NCBI GenBank assembly: GCA_024742655.1
Contig: JANSYB010000193.1
Coordinates: 1-5,572, forward strand
DNA from: Paracoccaceae bacterium
GTDB taxonomy: Bacteria; Pseudomonadota; Alphaproteobacteria; Rhodobacterales; Rhodobacteraceae
DNA: 5,572 nucleotides
Direction of reading: 5' to 3'
The notes under the pieces were generated by a model. The model was not told the DNA's origin and did not search any database. It saw only the letters and a program-made list of their open reading frames with translations. Position numbers and translations under genes: made by a program. How positions within the stretch are numbered: the first letter of the stretch is position 1; each line of letters opens with the position of its first letter. Positions 1 to 5,572 of the stretch are shown here, piece after piece.

Positions 1-575
1 ATCGCCACGGCGATCAGGATCACCAGCAAAACACCTGCCATCGCCCAGACCGATCCCACGAACCCCAGCGTGGCCAGCAGCACCGCGCCCAGAAGGAAGC
101 CCAGCCCCTTGACCGCGTTCTTCGACCCGGTCAGCACCGCAACCCAGCGGAAAAGCCCGCCATCTTCCTTGGGGGCGAGCAGTTTCACGGCGGATTTCGA
201 GGACATCTTGGCCAGGTCCTTGGCCACGCCCGACAGGCCCTGTACGACCATCACATAGGCCACCGAAAGCCCGAGCGCCCAGCCGGGATCGAGTTGCGCC
301 AGCGCCACCAGGGCGATCACCTGCAGGCCAAGCCCCACATAAAGCGTCGAGGTCAACCCGAACCGCGCCGCGATCCATCCCGCCGACAGGTTGGTGACCA
401 TGCCCGCGATTTCATAAAGCACGAAAAGATAGGCCAGCTGCACCGGGGAAAACCCGAGCGTGTGGAAGTGCAGCAGCACCAGCATGCGCAGTGCCCCGTC
501 GGTCAGCATGAAAGCCCAGTAGGCCGCCGTGACCGCGATATAGGCCGACAGGCCTTGCGCGCGCGCGCCGCTCAA
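1..575 (-). CDS. arsJ: ArsJ organoarsenical exporter (MFS), N-terminal 191 codons, cut by window edge
   Basis: ArsJ is an inner-membrane major-facilitator protein that exports 1-arseno-3-phosphoglycerate, the product made by the neighbouring dehydrogenase. I translated the minus strand by hand: the frame stays open from the TTG at 575-573 to the window edge and gives 191 residues, about half of a usual ArsJ of roughly 400. Hydrophobic helices alternate with short loops. Visible landmarks are [14 protein letters not shown] (about residues 19-32), [11 protein letters not shown] (34-44), a motif-A-like loop GWIAARFG (66-73) and [19 protein letters not shown] (113-131), all of which I associate with the ArsJ family rather than with general MFS drug pumps. 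No ATG lies in frame near the expected N-terminus; the first internal ATG would remove part of the first helix. The TTG shares TTGA with the stop of the dehydrogenase, so translation is probably coupled. Identification is from memory of the family plus the gene pairing; the C-terminal half is not visible. Confidence 0.88.
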   Translation of the reverse strand, partial: MSGARAQGLSAYIAVTAAYWAFMLTDGALRMLVLLHFHTLGFSPVQLAYLFVLYEIAGMVTNLSAGWIAARFGLTSTLYVGLGLQVIALVALAQLDPGWALGLSVAYVMVVQGLSGVAKDLAKMSSKSAVKLLAPKEDGGLFRWVAVLTGSKNAVKGLGFLLGAVLLATLGFVGSVWAMAGVLLVILIAVA

Positions 576-1570
576 GCCGTGGCCCCCACCATCATGGCCA
601 CATCGACAAGGCGATAGGCATATCCCATCTCGTTGTCGTACCAGGCGTAGATTTTCACCTGGGTGCCGTTCACCACCATGGTCGAGGGGGCATCCACGAT
701 GCCTGAGCGGATGTCGTTGGTGTAATCGGCCGACACCAGCGGACGTTCCTCATAGCCGAGGATGCCTTTCAGTTCCCCCTCGGCTGCCGCCTTGAAGGCG
801 GCATTGACCTCGTCCGCCGTCGTTGCACGTTCCACCTCGAACACGCAGTCGGTCAGAGAGGCATTCAGCAGCGGGACACGCACGGCATGGCCGTTCAGCT
901 TGCCCTTGAGTTCCGGGTAGATCAGCGTGATCGCCGTGGCGCTGCCCGTCGTCGTCGGGATCAGTGAGTTGAGCGCCGAGCGCGCGCGGCGCAAATCCTT
1001 GGCGGGGCGGTCAACGATGGTCTGGGTGTTGGTCACGTCATGGATCGTCGTCATGGAGCCATGTTTGATGCCGAGCGTTTCGTGAATGACCTTGACCACC
1101 GGGGCCAGGCAATTCGTGGTGCAGCTGGCCGCGGTGACGATCCGGTGGCGCGCCGGGTCATAGATGTCATGGTTGACCCCGTAGACGATATTGGCCGCGT
1201 CGCCGTCTTTGACCGGGGCCGACACGACGACCTTTTTGACGCCCGCATCGAAATAGGGGGCGATCCGGGCCTCGGTTTTGAAATACCCGGTGCAGTCGAT
1301 CACCACGTCCACACCGTCAAGGGGCAGTTGGTCAAGCCGGTCCGTGCCGACAAAGGGCACGCGTGTTCCGTTCACCGTGACGCTGTCCGAATCGTGGGCA
1401 AACTCCGCATCCCATCGTCCATGCACGGTATCGAACTCCAGCAGATGCGCATGCATGGCCGCATCGCCGACCGCGTCATTGATCCATGCGATGTCCGCCC
1501 CGCGCTCCAGCAGGGGCCGCAGGATCAGCTTGCCGATGCGGCCAAGCCCGTTGATGGCGTAACGTGTCAT
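572..1570 (-). CDS. ArsJ-associated glyceraldehyde-3-phosphate dehydrogenase
   Basis: A 332-residue cytoplasmic dehydrogenase, full length for the GAPDH family. The N-terminal Rossmann motif is NGLGRIG (residues 7-13). Asn31-Asp32 follow the second strand; Asp32 normally goes with NAD+ preference. The active-site stretch SCTTNC carries Cys150, with partner His177. Thr208-Gly209 and Arg231 match phosphate-site positions, and the C-terminal [11 protein letters not shown] (310-320) is canonical. Several stretches differ from glycolytic enzymes and fit the ArsJ-linked subgroup as I remember it: [23 protein letters not shown] (given here only as residues 31-53), HDVTNTQ (177-183) and [13 protein letters not shown] (234-246). 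In this subgroup arsenate replaces phosphate and the product, 1-arseno-3-phosphoglycerate, is exported by ArsJ. The ATG at 1570 has a Shine-Dalgarno-like AAAGGA at 1587-1582, with 11 bases between. It is the first gene of a leftward operon with arsJ. A housekeeping glycolytic or gluconeogenic role is less likely given the partner gene. Confidence 0.93.
   Translation of the reverse strand: MTRYAINGLGRIGKLILRPLLERGADIAWINDAVGDAAMHAHLLEFDTVHGRWDAEFAHDSDSVTVNGTRVPFVGTDRLDQLPLDGVDVVIDCTGYFKTEARIAPYFDAGVKKVVVSAPVKDGDAANIVYGVNHDIYDPARHRIVTAASCTTNCLAPVVKVIHETLGIKHGSMTTIHDVTNTQTIVDRPAKDLRRARSALNSLIPTTTGSATAITLIYPELKGKLNGHAVRVPLLNASLTDCVFEVERATTADEVNAAFKAAAEGELKGILGYEERPLVSADYTNDIRSGIVDAPSTMVVNGTQVKIYAWYDNEMGYAYRLVDVAMMVGATA
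583..587 (-). promoter_or_regulatory. Weak ribosome-binding site for the TTG start of arsJ
   Basis: On the minus strand a GGGGG run lies inside the last codons of the dehydrogenase gene, 7 bases before the TTG at 575-573. It is a poor Shine-Dalgarno match. Together with the TTGA stop/start overlap, it suggests that ribosomes finishing the dehydrogenase re-initiate on arsJ. Confidence 0.4.
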
Positions 1571-1624
1571 GCGATTCAGTGTCCTTTTGCGAAGTGGAAA
1601 ATTGGTCAGGCCGCTCGACAGGAC

Positions 1625-1648
1625 GGGCGCTCCATGGGCCGGGCGCCC
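1625..1648. repeat. Inverted repeat in the leader of the dehydrogenase operon
   Basis: GGGCGC at 1625-1630 is mirrored by GCGCCC at 1643-1648, with a 12-base centre that contains CCATGG. It lies between the Pho-box-like repeats and the dehydrogenase start, so it would form a hairpin near the 5' end of that transcript or serve as a protein-binding palindrome. In GC-rich DNA such repeats arise easily by chance. Confidence 0.3.
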
Positions 1649-1649
1649 T

Positions 1650-1681
1650 TATGTAAGCCCTATGTAACAGCTTCATGTCAG
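1650..1681 (-). promoter_or_regulatory. Candidate PhoB (Pho) box and promoter for the GAPDH-arsJ operon
   Basis: Read on the minus strand there are three 7-base units, each separated by 4 bases: CTGACAT (1681-1675), CTGTTAC (1670-1664) and the weaker GGCTTAC (1659-1653). The period is 11 bp, as in PhoB boxes built from CTGTCAT/CTGTCAC units with 4-base spacers. The first unit matches that consensus at 6 of 7 bases and the second at 6 of 7 against CTGTCAC. TACATA at 1655-1650 could be the -10 element; no good sigma-70 -35 is present, as is normal for PhoB-dependent promoters where the box takes its place. TTACATA also occurs twice here at 11-bp spacing. The site lies about 80 bases before the dehydrogenase start. 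PhoB control is inferred from the pattern only. Confidence 0.45.
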
Positions 1682-1714
1682 GTGTCACCCGCAAGGACGT
1701 CGCGGCAAGCAATA

Positions 1715-1729
1715 TGCAAGGTTCTTGCA
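1715..1729. repeat. Perfect palindrome upstream of the binding-protein gene, candidate operator
   Basis: TGCAAG (1715-1720), GTT, then CTTGCA (1724-1729) form a perfect inverted repeat with a 3-base centre. Additional GCAAG copies occur at 1691-1695 and 1705-1709. The right arm overlaps the proposed -35 of the binding-protein promoter, the usual place for a repressor operator. No regulator gene is visible in the window to name the binding protein. Confidence 0.35.
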
Positions 1730-1752
1730 GCCTGCGTGTGTTGGGCTATGGT
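1725..1752 (+). promoter_or_regulatory. Possible promoter of the ABC importer operon
   Basis: TTGCAG at 1725-1730 and TATGGT at 1747-1752 are separated by 16 bases and lie about 50 bases before the start codon of the binding-protein gene. Both are partial matches to the sigma-70 consensus, so this is a tentative placement. Downstream, CCCGG (1765-1769) and CCGGG (1779-1783) could pair as a small leader hairpin. Confidence 0.28.
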
Positions 1753-1802
1753 TTGCGGCATGATCCCGGCACGAAAAACCGGGGGAATCCAGGGAGACAA
1801 CC

Positions 1803-3380
1803 ATGAAAACCAAATCGATACTCGCGGTATTGCTGCTGGCCACGACGGCGGCCGGGGCCTCTGCCGAAACGCTGCGCTGGGCCCGCGCGGGCGACTCGCT
1901 GACGCTTGATCCGCATGCACAGAACGAGGGGCCGACCCACACGCTGGCCCACCAGATCTACGAGCCGCTGATCATCCGCGACATGACCGGCGCCTTCCAG
2001 GCCGCGCTGGCCACCGACTGGGCCCCCAAAGAGGGCGATCCGAACGTCTGGGTGTTCAATCTGCGCGAGGGCGTCTCGTATCATGACGGGGCCGATTTCA
2101 CGGCTGAGGACGTTGTGTTTTCGATCAACCGGGCAAAGTCCGAGAACTCCAACATGAAAGAGCTTCTCAACTCGATCACCGAGGTGCGCGCGGTCGATGA
2201 CTACACCGTCGAATTCGTCACCGACGGACCGAACCCAATCCTGCCGTCGAACCTGACCAACCTGTTCATGATGGACAAGGGCTGGACCGAGGCGAACGGC
2301 GCCGTGGACGTTCAGGATGTCGAGGGCGGCGAGACGACATTCGCCGCAACCAACGCCAACGGCACCGGCGCGTTCAAGCTGGTCAGCCGGGAGCCGGACG
2401 TGAAGACCGTCCTGACCCAGAACGAGAATTACTGGGGCATGGACGATTTCCCGATGCAGGTGACCGAGGTGGTCTATACGCCGATCCAGAACGCGGCCAC
2501 GCGCGTCGCGGCCCTGCTGTCGGGCGAGGTCGATTTCATCCAGGACGTGCCGGTGCAGGATCTTGGCCGCGTGGGTGAAACCGAAGGTCTTGTCGTCAAG
2601 ACCGCGCCGCAGAACCGTGTCATTTTCTTCGGGATGAACATGGGGGCCGATGACCTCGATAACGACAATGTCGAAGGCGCCAACCCGCTGGCCGACGTGC
2701 GCGTGCGCAAGGCGATGTCTATGGCCATCAACCGTGACGCCATCAAGCAGGTCGTGATGCGCGACCAGTCGCAGCCCGCCGGCATGATCGCGCCGCCCTT
2801 CGTCAACGGCTGGACCGCCGAGATGGATGCCGCGGCCATGACCGATATCGACGCGGCAAAGGGCCTGATGGCCGATGCAGGCTATGGCGACGGGTTCAGC
2901 ATCCAGCTGGATTGCCCGAATGACCGCTACGTCAACGACGAGGCGATCTGTCAGGCGGCCGTGGGCATGCTGGCGCAGATCGGGGTCACCGTGAACCTCG
3001 ACGCCAAGCCCAAGGCGCAGCACTTCCCGCTCATTACCAATGACCAGACGGATTTCTACATGCTGGGCTGGGGTGTTCCGACTTACGACTCGGAATACAT
3101 CTTCAATTTCCTCGTCCACACCCGCGGCGAAGATCGCGGCAGCTGGAACGGCACGGGCTATTCGAACCCCGAGCTGGACGCCAAGATCGTCAGCCTCGCC
3201 TCGGAAACCGACCTGGAAAAGCGCAACGCCACGATCGCAGAGATCTGGCAGGTGGTGCAGGATGAACAGCTTTACATCCCGATCCACCACCAGGTGCTGA
3301 ACTGGGGCATGACCGACAAGGTCGTGACCGAAGTCAGCCCCGAAGACGATCCGAAGTTCAAGTTCTTCGAAATGAACTGA
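1803..3380 (+). CDS. Periplasmic substrate-binding protein of a peptide/nickel-type ABC importer (SBP family 5)
   Basis: This 525-residue protein captures the substrate in the periplasm and delivers it to the membrane permeases encoded next. A Sec signal peptide is clear: positive MKTK, a hydrophobic core at residues 6-17, and AxA cleavage after Ala21, leaving Glu22 as the mature N-terminus. There is no lipobox cysteine. Family-5 landmarks are LTLDPHAQ (33-40), LAHQIYEPLI (48-57), NLREGVSYHDG (86-96) with AEDVVFSINR (101-110), GTGAFKLV (187-194), RVAALLSGEVDF (234-245), VRKAMSMAINRDAI (301-314), and a C-terminal GYSNPELDAKI (452-462) and YIPIHHQ (491-497). Cys371 and Cys383 are the only cysteines and could form a disulfide. 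The ATG at 1803 has AGGGAG at 1791-1796, 6 bases upstream. Relatives (DppA/OppA/NikA and others) bind dipeptides, oligopeptides, metal chelates, opines or sugars; the ligand cannot be read from sequence. Confidence 0.93.
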   Translation: MKTKSILAVLLLATTAAGASAETLRWARAGDSLTLDPHAQNEGPTHTLAHQIYEPLIIRDMTGAFQAALATDWAPKEGDPNVWVFNLREGVSYHDGADFTAEDVVFSINRAKSENSNMKELLNSITEVRAVDDYTVEFVTDGPNPILPSNLTNLFMMDKGWTEANGAVDVQDVEGGETTFAATNANGTGAFKLVSREPDVKTVLTQNENYWGMDDFPMQVTEVVYTPIQNAATRVAALLSGEVDFIQDVPVQDLGRVGETEGLVVKTAPQNRVIFFGMNMGADDLDNDNVEGANPLADVRVRKAMSMAINRDAIKQVVMRDQSQPAGMIAPPFVNGWTAEMDAAAMTDIDAAKGLMADAGYGDGFSIQLDCPNDRYVNDEAICQAAVGMLAQIGVTVNLDAKPKAQHFPLITNDQTDFYMLGWGVPTYDSEYIFNFLVHTRGEDRGSWNGTGYSNPELDAKIVSLASETDLEKRNATIAEIWQVVQDEQLYIPIHHQVLNWGMTDKVVTEVSPEDDPKFKFFEMN

Positions 3381-3390
3381 AACTGATCGC

Positions 3391-3412
3391 GGGCGGCCTT
3401 TCGGGGCCGCCC
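3391..3412 (+). other. Strong hairpin after the binding-protein gene
   Basis: GGGCGGCC (3391-3398) pairs with GGCCGCCC (3405-3412) around a 6-base loop, 10 bases after the stop codon. No U-run follows, so it is not a classic intrinsic terminator. In binding-protein operons such a hairpin often protects the upstream mRNA from 3' decay or partly attenuates transcription, giving more binding protein than permease. That role is inferred here. Confidence 0.5.
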
Positions 3413-3420
3413 CGTCGCGT

Positions 3421-3446
3421 CGCGGGCAGGCGTCAGACCTGCCGCG
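3421..3446 (+). other. Second hairpin in the binding protein-permease gap
   Basis: GGCAGG (3425-3430) pairs with CCTGCC (3438-3443) around a 7-base loop. The stem can be extended by CGC (3421-3423) with GCG (3444-3446), leaving one bulged G at 3424. It lies directly after the first hairpin and 22 bases before the permease start. No U-run follows. Confidence 0.42.
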
Positions 3447-3468
3447 CCGCCTTGACCGGGGACATCCG

Positions 3469-4452
3469 ATGCTCGCCTATATCATCCGGCGCGTGGCCCA
3501 ATCCATTCTGGTGCTGTTCGTGGTGGGGCTTGTCGCCTTCTCCATGTTCCGTTTCGTCGGCGACCCGGTGGACAATATGCTGGGGCAGGAGCGCACACAG
3601 GCCGATATCGACCGGCTGCGAGAGCAGCTGGGCCTCGATCAGCCGTTCGTAGTGCAGTATTACAAGTTTCTCGAACAGGCGGTGCAGGGTAATTTCGGCC
3701 TGAGTTACCGGCAGGGCCGCCCCGTGGCCGAGATCCTGATGGAGCGCCTGCCCGCCACGCTGGAACTGGCCTTTGTGTCGGGCCTGCTGGCCCTGCTGGG
3801 GGGCATCGCGCTTGGCATATTCACCGCGATCCGAAGGCGGGGTATCTCCGCCAACGTGATCATGACCCTGTCGCTGATCGGGGTGTCATTGCCCACCTTC
3901 CTGATCGGTATCCTTCTGATCTATGTCTTTTCGGTCGAACTGGGCTGGCTGCCCAGTTTCGGACGCGGTGACGTGGTGGATCTTGGCGGCTGGACCACGG
4001 GCTTCCTGACGTCGAGCGGGCTGCAGGCGCTGATCCTGCCGGCGATCACGCTGGGCCTCTACCAGATGACGCTGATCATGCGGCTGGTGCGCACCGAGAT
4101 GCTCGAGGTGCTGCGCATGGATTACATCCGTTTCGCCCGCGCCCGTGGCATCCGCGAGCGCGCGATCAATTTCCGCCACGCGCTGAAGAATACATTGGTG
4201 CCCGTGATCACGATCACCGGCCTGCAACTGGGAAGCATCATCGCCTTTGCGATCATCACCGAAACGGTGTTTCAGTGGCCCGGCGTGGGCCTGCTTTTCA
4301 TCAACGCGGTCCAGTTCGTGGATATCCCCGTCATGGCCGCCTATCTGATGATGATCTCGGTGATGTTCGTTGGCATCAACCTGATCGTCGACATGCTGTA
4401 TTTCGCGATCGACCCGCGCCTGCGTGTCGATCGCGGCGGGGGAGGGCACTGA
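3469..4452 (+). CDS. ABC importer inner-membrane permease, DppB/OppB type
   Basis: A 327-residue integral membrane subunit that forms half of the translocation channel. The N-terminus MLAYIIRRVAQSILVLFVVG is the typical start of this family: a short cytoplasmic end followed by helix 1 (about 9-29). A periplasmic segment comes next, including REQLGLDQPFVVQYYKFL (51-68) and GNFGLSYRQGRPV (74-86). Five more helices follow, at roughly 97-120, 131-155, 186-208, 250-272 and 290-312. The cytoplasmic EAA loop that docks on the ATPase is around 219-245 (YIRFARARGIRE through HALKNTLVPV). The end, YFAIDPRLRV (311-320), is characteristic. The ATG at 3469 is preceded by GGGGA at 3458-3462 with 6 bases between. 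The stop overlaps the next start by one base, so the two permeases are translationally linked and probably form a heterodimer. Length is normal for the family (about 300-340). Confidence 0.94.
   Translation: MLAYIIRRVAQSILVLFVVGLVAFSMFRFVGDPVDNMLGQERTQADIDRLREQLGLDQPFVVQYYKFLEQAVQGNFGLSYRQGRPVAEILMERLPATLELAFVSGLLALLGGIALGIFTAIRRRGISANVIMTLSLIGVSLPTFLIGILLIYVFSVELGWLPSFGRGDVVDLGGWTTGFLTSSGLQALILPAITLGLYQMTLIMRLVRTEMLEVLRMDYIRFARARGIRERAINFRHALKNTLVPVITITGLQLGSIIAFAIITETVFQWPGVGLLFINAVQFVDIPVMAAYLMMISVMFVGINLIVDMLYFAIDPRLRVDRGGGGH
4441..4446 (+). promoter_or_regulatory. Ribosome-binding site that fixes the start of the second permease
   Basis: GGAGGG lies 5 bases before the ATG at 4452. The reading frame is open further upstream (back to 4275) inside the first permease gene, but only the 4452 start has a good Shine-Dalgarno and gives a family-like N-terminus. 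Confidence 0.7.
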
Positions 4453-5399
4453 TGGCCGAGATACCCGTGACCGAACCGCCCCGCCCCGCACGCTTGCGCC
4501 GCTTCTGGCAGAGCGATTTCATGTGGTCCTTCCGGCATGCGCCGGTGGCGATCATTTCCTTCGCGGTGGTGGTGTTGCTGGTGCTGGCCGCCGCACTGGC
4601 CCCGCTGATCGCGCCGCATGACCCGTTCAATCCCGCCACGCTGAACCTGATGAACGGGTTTACAGCCCCGGGTGAGGCCAACGCCTTTACCGGCGACAGT
4701 TTCCTTCTGGGCACCGACGACCAGGGGCGCGACGTGTTCTCGACCATCCTTTACGGGATGCGCATATCGCTGTTCGTGGGGTTTTCAGCGGTCTTTCTGG
4801 CGATGGTGCTGGGCGTGACGCTTGGCCTGCTGGCAGGCTACGTGGGGGGCTGGACGGAATCGATCATCATGCGGGTGGCCGATGTGCAGCTGACCTTTCC
4901 GGCGATCCTCGTGGCAATGCTGATCTTCGGGATCGCCAAGGGCATCACCCCACCCGAATACCGCGACCAGATGGCGATCTGGGTACTGATCCTCGCCATC
5001 GGCCTGAGTGACTGGGTGCAGTTCGCCCGCGTCGTTCGGGGCACGACGCTGGTGGAAAAGAACAAGGAATACGTGCAGGCCGCGCGCCTGATTGGCCGGT
5101 CGCCATTCGCCATCATGCTGCGGCATATCCTGCCCAACGTGCTGAGCCCGGTCCTCGTGATTGCAACGATATCACTGGCGCTGGCCATCATCGCCGAGGC
5201 CACGCTCAGTTTCCTCGGGGTGGGCGCGCCACCCACCAAGCCGTCGCTGGGCACGCTTATCCGCATCGGGCAGGAATTCATGTTCTCGGGCGAATGGTGG
5301 ATCCTGTTCTTCCCGGCGGCCACGTTGCTGGCGCTGGCGCTGTCGATCAACCTGCTGGGCGACTGGCTGCGCGATGCATTGAACCCGAGGCTGCGATGA
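4452..5399 (+). CDS. ABC importer inner-membrane permease, DppC/OppC type
   Basis: A 315-residue membrane subunit, the partner of the DppB-like permease. A cytoplasmic N-terminal tail of about 30 residues is rich in proline and arginine. Helix 1 follows (about 31-54), then APHDPFNP (54-61), the OppC N-terminal signature. A periplasmic loop leads to LGTDDQGRDVFSTILYG (86-102), the hallmark of this subfamily. Further helices lie around 106-130, 149-165, 174-192, 233-257 and 284-304. The EAA loop for ATPase contact is about 206-236 (EYVQAARLIGRS through HILPNVLSPVLV). The C-terminus GDWLRDALNPRLR is canonical and complete, so the gene ends naturally. The start at 4452 shares one base with the upstream stop and has GGAGGG at 4441-4446. 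No ATPase gene follows in the 173 bases left in the window. Confidence 0.94.
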   Translation: MAEIPVTEPPRPARLRRFWQSDFMWSFRHAPVAIISFAVVVLLVLAAALAPLIAPHDPFNPATLNLMNGFTAPGEANAFTGDSFLLGTDDQGRDVFSTILYGMRISLFVGFSAVFLAMVLGVTLGLLAGYVGGWTESIIMRVADVQLTFPAILVAMLIFGIAKGITPPEYRDQMAIWVLILAIGLSDWVQFARVVRGTTLVEKNKEYVQAARLIGRSPFAIMLRHILPNVLSPVLVIATISLALAIIAEATLSFLGVGAPPTKPSLGTLIRIGQEFMFSGEWWILFFPAATLLALALSINLLGDWLRDALNPRLR

Positions 5400-5413
5400 A
5401 ACGGAGTGTGACC

Positions 5414-5572
5414 TCAGCGCATCGTGAAGGGCTGTTTGTCGGCGGCCACCATGAAGGGCAACGGACCCTCGGCATAGGGCGCGGCGGTGCACCAGTCATC
5501 GACAACGGCGTGCCAGGTCACGTCACCTTGCGTGGCATGAATGGTAACGGTCGGGCCGTCATGCGTCGTCAC
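5414..5572 (-). CDS. Unrecognised protein, C-terminal 52 residues, cut by window edge
   Basis: On the minus strand a frame is open from the window edge (5572) to a TGA at 5416-5414 and encodes 52 residues ending DKQPFTMR. It has one cysteine in DDWCTAAPY (residues 25-33), two tryptophans, and a TVTIHATQGDVTWHAV stretch (8-23) that looks like beta strands. I do not recognise the family. About 79% of its third codon positions are G or C, in line with neighbouring genes and better than the overlapping plus-strand frame (about 64%), so the minus strand is the likelier coding strand. It converges on the permease operon with only 14 bases between the stop codons and no visible terminator in that gap. 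The small size of the fragment limits confidence. Confidence 0.62.
   Translation of the reverse strand: MTTHDGPTVTIHATQGDVTWHAVVDDWCTAAPYAEGPLPFMVAADKQPFTMR

Noticed and set aside
70..617. Small plus-strand frames at 70-258 and 294-617
   Set aside because: They are antisense to arsJ, with arginine-, proline- and histidine-rich translations typical of shadow frames. The minus strand gives a coherent membrane protein.
1040..1909. 289-codon plus-strand frame across the GAPDH gene and the intergenic region
   Set aside because: It is mostly antisense to a well-supported GAPDH, lacks any domain, and runs out of frame into the binding-protein gene.
1746..3290. Very long (514 codon) open frame on the minus strand opposite the binding-protein gene
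   Set aside because: It is an antisense shadow of a GC-rich gene: its translation is rich in His, Arg, Asp and Gly with no recognisable domain, while the plus strand encodes a complete family-5 binding protein with a signal peptide.
3391..3446. Rho-independent terminator after the binding-protein gene
   Set aside because: The stems are strong but no U-run follows either of them, and the permease genes clearly belong to the same operon.
4275..4451. Upstream in-frame extension of the second permease
   Set aside because: The extra 59 residues overlap the first permease and are arginine-rich and unlike the family. The ATG at 4452 has a good ribosome-binding site and gives a normal N-terminus.
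5396..5572. Plus-strand gene coupled to the permease by an ATGA overlap
   Set aside because: The frame is open, but the translation shows no ATPase motif or known start and its third-position G/C content is lower than that of the opposed minus frame. It is kept only as an alternative.
1..5572. CRISPR arrays, tRNA or rRNA genes, insertion sequences, phage or defence genes
   Set aside because: I saw no regularly spaced repeats, RNA gene landmarks, transposase-like proteins or terminal inverted repeats. The window is almost fully used by metabolic and transport genes.

Overview
The window (5572 bases, high GC with strong G/C preference at third codon positions) looks like chromosome or large-plasmid DNA of an alphaproteobacterium, most likely of the Rhodobacteraceae/Roseobacter type. 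This rests on codon usage, gene style and protein flavour, not on a marker gene.

Left part, minus strand: a two-gene arsenate-detoxification unit reading leftward. The first gene (572-1570) encodes a glyceraldehyde-3-phosphate dehydrogenase of the ArsJ-associated kind. The second (1-575, cut by the window edge) encodes the N-terminal half of the major-facilitator exporter ArsJ, starting at a TTG that overlaps the dehydrogenase stop codon. In the known pathway the dehydrogenase makes 1-arseno-3-phosphoglycerate from arsenate and glyceraldehyde 3-phosphate, and ArsJ exports it. No arsR regulator gene lies upstream. Instead, the divergent intergenic region (1571-1802) holds 7-bp direct repeats with 11-bp period that resemble a PhoB box, which would tie the arsenate pathway to phosphate starvation.

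Centre and right, plus strand: an ABC importer operon of the peptide/opine/nickel class. It has a periplasmic family-5 substrate-binding protein (1803-3380), then two DppB/DppC-type permeases (3469-4452 and 4452-5399). Two tandem GC-rich hairpins separate the binding protein from the permeases, and the permease genes overlap by one base. Possible promoter elements and a perfect 6-bp-arm palindrome lie upstream of the binding-protein gene. No ATP-binding subunit gene follows: the operon runs into a convergent gene.

Right edge, minus strand: the last 52 codons of an unrecognised protein (5414-5572), ending 14 bases from the permease stop.

The most notable point is the arsJ/GAPDH pair preceded by a Pho-box-like element and lacking an adjacent arsR. 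The module itself is known. The regulatory arrangement and the ATPase-less importer next to it are what deserve a second look.
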